Source: Atkinsonella hypoxylon (lineage: Eukaryota > Ascomycota > Sordariomycetes > Hypocreales > Clavicipitaceae). From it: a stretch of 64,000 nt of DNA. The notes beneath the pieces are model-generated. The model was given only the letters and a program-made list of their open reading frames with translations. It searched no databases and was not told the DNA's origin. The position numbers and the translations under genes are program-made. Shown one piece after another: positions 60,600-64,000 of the stretch. How positions within the stretch are numbered: position 1 is the stretch's first letter; every line of letters starts with the position of its first letter. The stretch lies in NCBI GenBank assembly GCA_000729835.1, contig JFHB01000063.1:62001-126000 (forward strand), written 5' to 3'.

Positions 60600-62624
60600 A
60601 TGAAACTGAACCAAGTCGTCCGCTTTTTGGCCGTTGCCTCGGCGCCAATTGTAGCCACTGCGAAGCACTACGCTATCACTGGTGTTCGAGTTGATCCAGG
60701 AGCCGATGTACCCGTGAGACGAAACATCAACGAACTCTATGCTGAGGCTGGCCCCCAATGGTATGTATGACTCGATCTTAGGGACAAGAGCACAGGGCGC
60801 GACTGTGGCGGATTGAGGCGACTGACACTGACTTGAGGATATAGGGAGCTTTACGTGAGGGCTTTGAAGTCGTTGCAAGAAAAAGACGCTGATGATCCAC
60901 TGTCTTATTTCCAGTTGATGGGTATGTGTTCAGCCCGCTCCATAACGATATCAACTTGGAACCATGTCTTGACGCATGAGAAAAAAAAAATAAAAAAGGC
61001 ATCCATGGGCAACCATACACCAGTTGGAACGATAGTGGACCGTTCCGTGCTACTGGATGGGAAGGTTATTGTCCTCATGCTGTAAGTGTCAGTTCTCCTG
61101 AATTGTTCACTCAGAGTCTGACCTTGGTAGGAAAACCTGTTCCCTCCCTGGCACCGCCTCTATGTCTTGTTGTGGGAGCAGGTGCTTGTTGACGAAGCGA
61201 TGACAATTGCTGCTACATATCCTCAAAGTTGTCGCAATCAGTATATGAATGCGGCCAAGAAACTTCGCTCTCCTTTTTGGGACTCGGCGGCCGATGCCCA
61301 TGTCCCGCCTTGCACGGTTCCTCAAGAGATTACTATCAGGGTCCCAGACGGGCAAGACCTCAAGAACGTGACCATCAACAACCCTCTCAGGTCGTTTACC
61401 TACCCCGAAAAGGCACGAAGCGGCAAGTACAAGGGTTTTCCCTCGCTCCCAAGCACGTCCAGGTGTCCTTCTCCAGATTCATATCCCGACTCGGCCAATT
61501 CGGATTTAACCCAGCGCGGAATGAGACAGAGCACTGTAAGTCTGTCAGCTGAAGGAGACATCTTTCTTGTTGATGCACACTTTACTCGTTTCTGATTGAC
61601 GAGACTAGTATGACGCTTTCACTTACGCGCGGACTTTCGACCAATTCGCCACCACTCGTCAAGATGGTGGCGAGGGCCTAGAGCAAATTCACGACTATGT
61701 TCATTGGGATGCTGGGTGCGGCGGCCAGTTCCTCAGTTCTACGACGTGTGCCTTCGATCCCTTATTGTACGTCGATTTATGTCGCCATAAATACTTCTCC
61801 TATTTCCCATATATGCCATTTTTCTTACCTGGTCTCGCTTTAGCATGCTTCTACATTCACATGTCGATCGTATATACACCTTATGGACGTACATCTCCTC
61901 CCAGCCGGTTTTCACCAACAGCTATCGCGGTCATTCCCGCTACTCCACACCCCGTCACACCATCATCACTCCCGACTCTCCTCTCGAACCCTTTTACGAT
62001 GCCAATGACACGTACTGGACTCCCAACAAGGCGGCCAGCATAGAAGGCATGGGATATACGTATAAGGGACTCGAGTACTGGAAGATGAGTCGGGAGCAAC
62101 TGAAGGAAAGTGCTACGAAGCTTGTAAACACACTTTACGGACCAGGCGGAAACCAGCGGCGAGGTCCAGATGCTGCCGGCCAAGTGAACACCAGGTACTT
62201 CGCTCATGTTACACTCAAACGTGAGCAGGTCGAGCGTCCTTGCTCCGTAACCATCTTTGTTAATGGCCAGCCTTCCGGCAAAATGGTTGTAATGCAATTT
62301 CCCGAGGAGGGCACCTTCAACGGCCGGGTGCCGATTGATGCTAGAATCAAGGAAGCCTTCGCCACGTTGCCACACAATGGCAGTATCAGCTCTCTTGCGC
62401 ACATCGTGAAGGTAGGAATCCGAAAACCGGATGGCTCGATAATTCCTTTGCAAAATGTACCCAGCTTGCAGTTGACTCTGGAGGAAGTTGACGTGACTCA
62501 TAAGTCTCACAGTGAGCTCCCTACCGTGGGGGATAGGAAGAAGCACTCCGCTGCTGTACAAGATCATAACAACGACAACAAGAAGGCCAGCAGCGAAGGC
62601 CCAGACCACTGTACTGACGACTAA
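60600..62624 (+). CDS. Secreted-type tyrosinase (type-3 copper oxidase)
   Basis: Six exons (60600-60760, 60845-60921, 60999-61081, 61131-61535, 61609-61766, 61844-62624) give 554 residues. Tyrosinases oxidise phenols and diphenols to quinones, often for melanin-like pigment. Residues 1-21 look like a signal peptide. Copper A ligands are His82 (IHGQPY), His106 (GYCPHA; Cys104 can form the usual thioether) and His115 (FPPWHR). Copper B ligands are His270 and His274 (IHDYVHWDAGCGG) and His299 (FMLLHSHVDR), with the gate Phe295 four residues before. The family usually has two histidines at 298-299; here 298 is Leu, but the true ligand is the second. The GYTYKGLEYW block marks the end of the catalytic core. 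The tail is His/Lys/Asp-rich. Exon 3 begins at an A-rich AAG/GC acceptor. The gene appears intact. Confidence 0.9.
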
Positions 62625-63034
62625 GGTAGTGAAGTGATTCGAAGTGGCAGAGTATTAAAGAAAATTTGTAAACTTTGCCGGATATTTCTCTCATTGGAGA
62701 GGGTTTTCATTGGTTCATCGTATAATGAATAATCATAGTGCCATAGAGCCATAAATCAAAAGGAATTGCTCACTCCCGATGGTGCGACTGCTATTTGGTC
62801 TTGTGATGGATTCTTTCAAGTAGCCCCGGGTGGTTAAGAGATGGGTCACGTGCTGACTAGGCCACTATGTGAGATCATAAGTGGTGGTGATGGTAGGCAC
62901 CACATCTTATCGCGGAGCAGTTCACTTCGAACGTAGCATCGGTCTTCATCCTCCGCCACCGTTTCTGCCTGCCTCATCAAATCGACTTCGCCTGCAGTAG
63001 TAGCGCGCTAAGGGCCAGGGTAGAGCTGCGCAAT
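62625..63034. other. Intergenic region between tyrosinase and SPF30
   Basis: 410 bp holding the tyrosinase 3' UTR and the SPF30 promoter. No feature stands out. Confidence 0.55.
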
Positions 63035-63985
63035 ATGTCTGGAATAGCGGCCATCGAGGAGGAGAAACAGCAGTACCAAGAACAGGTTCAAACTCCGTGC
63101 CTTCCAAGTACTGGCCAAGCCACTTCAACTAACCAAATCTACAGCTCGACATTATTCTCCAACAACTGCGTGATGACCCAGAAAATGCCGAATTACTGGC
63201 TCTACAAGAAGAGTTAAATAACCTGATTGATCTGCTCAATGAGAACATTGCTGAGCTCCGACCAAACCAGACACCTAAGCCAGTCGCGAAAGAGCCCACG
63301 CCGCCACCACAGCCCGAGAAATGGTCCCGAGAAAACCATCCCGCTTTCAAAAAGGCCGCTCCCCCTGTCGCGGAGGAAAAAGAAGAGCCCGCTCCGATAT
63401 ACCATGTCAACGACACCGTCATGGCCAAGTGGGTGTCTGGCGATAAGAACTTCTACCAGGCTAGGATTACCTCCATCACTGGATCTTCCGCAAACCCGAT
63501 ATTCACAGTCAAGTTCAAAAGCTACGACAGTGTGGAAACGCTACGGTCGAAGGACCTCAAGCCCATCTCGAACAAGCGAAAGGCTGATGAACCGCAGCCT
63601 GCACCCGCAGCCGCACCTGGAGTGGTCTCGTCTGCAGGTGCAACCATGTATCCCGGGGCCCAGAAAGAAGCCCAGCAAGGAGATGAAACTGCGAAGCCGT
63701 CCAAGCCCAAGAAGATCAAGGCGAAAAAAGAGCTCGAAGCTGGCAAGGCCAAATGGCAGGCTTTCAACTCGAAATCTAAATTTAGCAAAACAGGCAAGAA
63801 GGAGAGCATGTTTCGCACCCCCGAAGGTATCCATGGAAGAGGTACGTGGCACTATCGTTCAATTTCATCAGATCAAGTATGCTGACACAATTTATTCAGT
63901 GGGCTTCACTGGTTCTGGACAAGCTATGCGGAAAGACCCTACTCGAAGTCGTCATGTCTACCAAGTGAATGAAGATCTGGACTAA
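63035..63985 (+). CDS. Splicing factor Spf30/SMNDC1-type (Tudor domain)
   Basis: Three exons (63035-63085, 63145-63841, 63900-63985) give 277 residues. Spf30/SMNDC1 helps recruit the U4/U6.U5 tri-snRNP during spliceosome assembly. The N-terminus is a short coiled coil (LDIILQQLRDDPENAELLAL). The Tudor domain lies around 105-165 (YHVNDTVMAKWVSGDKNFYQ, ARITSITGS, FTVKFKSYDSVETL). The C-terminus is basic, with KPSKPKKIKAKKELE, and ends with the family motif GFTGSGQAMRKDP.RSRHVYQ. The donor CAG/GTTCAA of intron 1 is weak but restores the expected frame. Confidence 0.92.
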
Positions 63986-64000
63986 CGAACACGTCTCTCA

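Noticed and set aside
60600..63985. Pigment biosynthetic gene cluster around the tyrosinase
   Set aside because: Neighbours are MCM10 and a splicing factor; no PKS, NRPS, P450, transporter or regulator is present in the window.
1..64000. CRISPR array, prophage or bacterial operon
   Set aside because: Spliced eukaryotic genes throughout; no regularly spaced direct repeats of CRISPR size.

Overview
This window looks like nuclear DNA of a filamentous ascomycete, most likely a sordariomycete close to Hypocreales. The evidence is short GT-AG introns of roughly 50-120 bp, compact genes on both strands, and protein families typical of these fungi: Tvp18, Aim21, DASH Duo1, a SurE-tubulin-ligase (Pby1-type) fusion and a Pmc1-type calcium ATPase. 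A heavily AT-enriched, stop-riddled retrotransposon at the left edge is what repeat-induced point mutation (RIP) produces. I cannot name the species.

Layout. 1-6,210: remains of a Ty1/copia-like element read on +, with a zinc-knuckle-like patch, integrase, reverse transcriptase, RNase H, a polypurine tract and an LTR start in the expected order. Base composition then changes abruptly. 6.9-12.4 kb: PTS2-bearing peroxisomal 3-ketoacyl-CoA thiolase (+), ornithine cyclodeaminase/mu-crystallin family protein (-), TVP18 (+). 15-25.2 kb: AIM21-like actin regulator (+), an uncharacterised membrane-associated protein (-), DNA2 nuclease-helicase (+, five exons). 25.7-28.8 kb: a small unrecognised gene (+), complex I ESSS/NDUFB11-type subunit (+), mitochondrial branched-chain aminotransferase (-). 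29.4-34.6 kb: SCYL2-type pseudokinase (+, with a GC-AG intron) and a Sir2/Hst1-type sirtuin (-). 34.6-38.0 kb: gene-free, rich in simple repeats. 38.05-42.26 kb: Pmc1-type Ca2+-ATPase (-). 42.3-46.9 kb: gene-free. 46.9-58.2 kb: PBY1 (-), an unrecognised SP/TP-rich nuclear-looking protein (-), DUO1 (+), RNase H2 subunit B (-), MCM10 (+). 60.6-64 kb: secreted-type tyrosinase (+) and an SPF30/SMNDC1 splicing factor (+).

How the genes relate. Most are housekeeping genes with no biosynthetic cluster. The clearest theme is DNA replication and chromosome segregation: DNA2, RNase H2B, MCM10 and DUO1. Their upstream regions carry ACGCGT (MCB-type) hexamers, and the unknown protein at 50.4-51.8 kb shares such a region with DUO1. 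Other upstream regions carry sites that fit the gene: three CCTCGG (FarA/FarB-type) cores before the thiolase and one CrzA-like site before the Ca2+-ATPase.

I built exon models by hand from splice signals, reading frame and family resemblance, and checked that each total coding length is a multiple of three. No database search was run. I did not find a clearly new biological system. The best leads are the two unrecognised genes, the repeated TACTCCGTA and TACCTAGGTA motifs in intergenic DNA, and a tRNA-like fragment near 37.8 kb.
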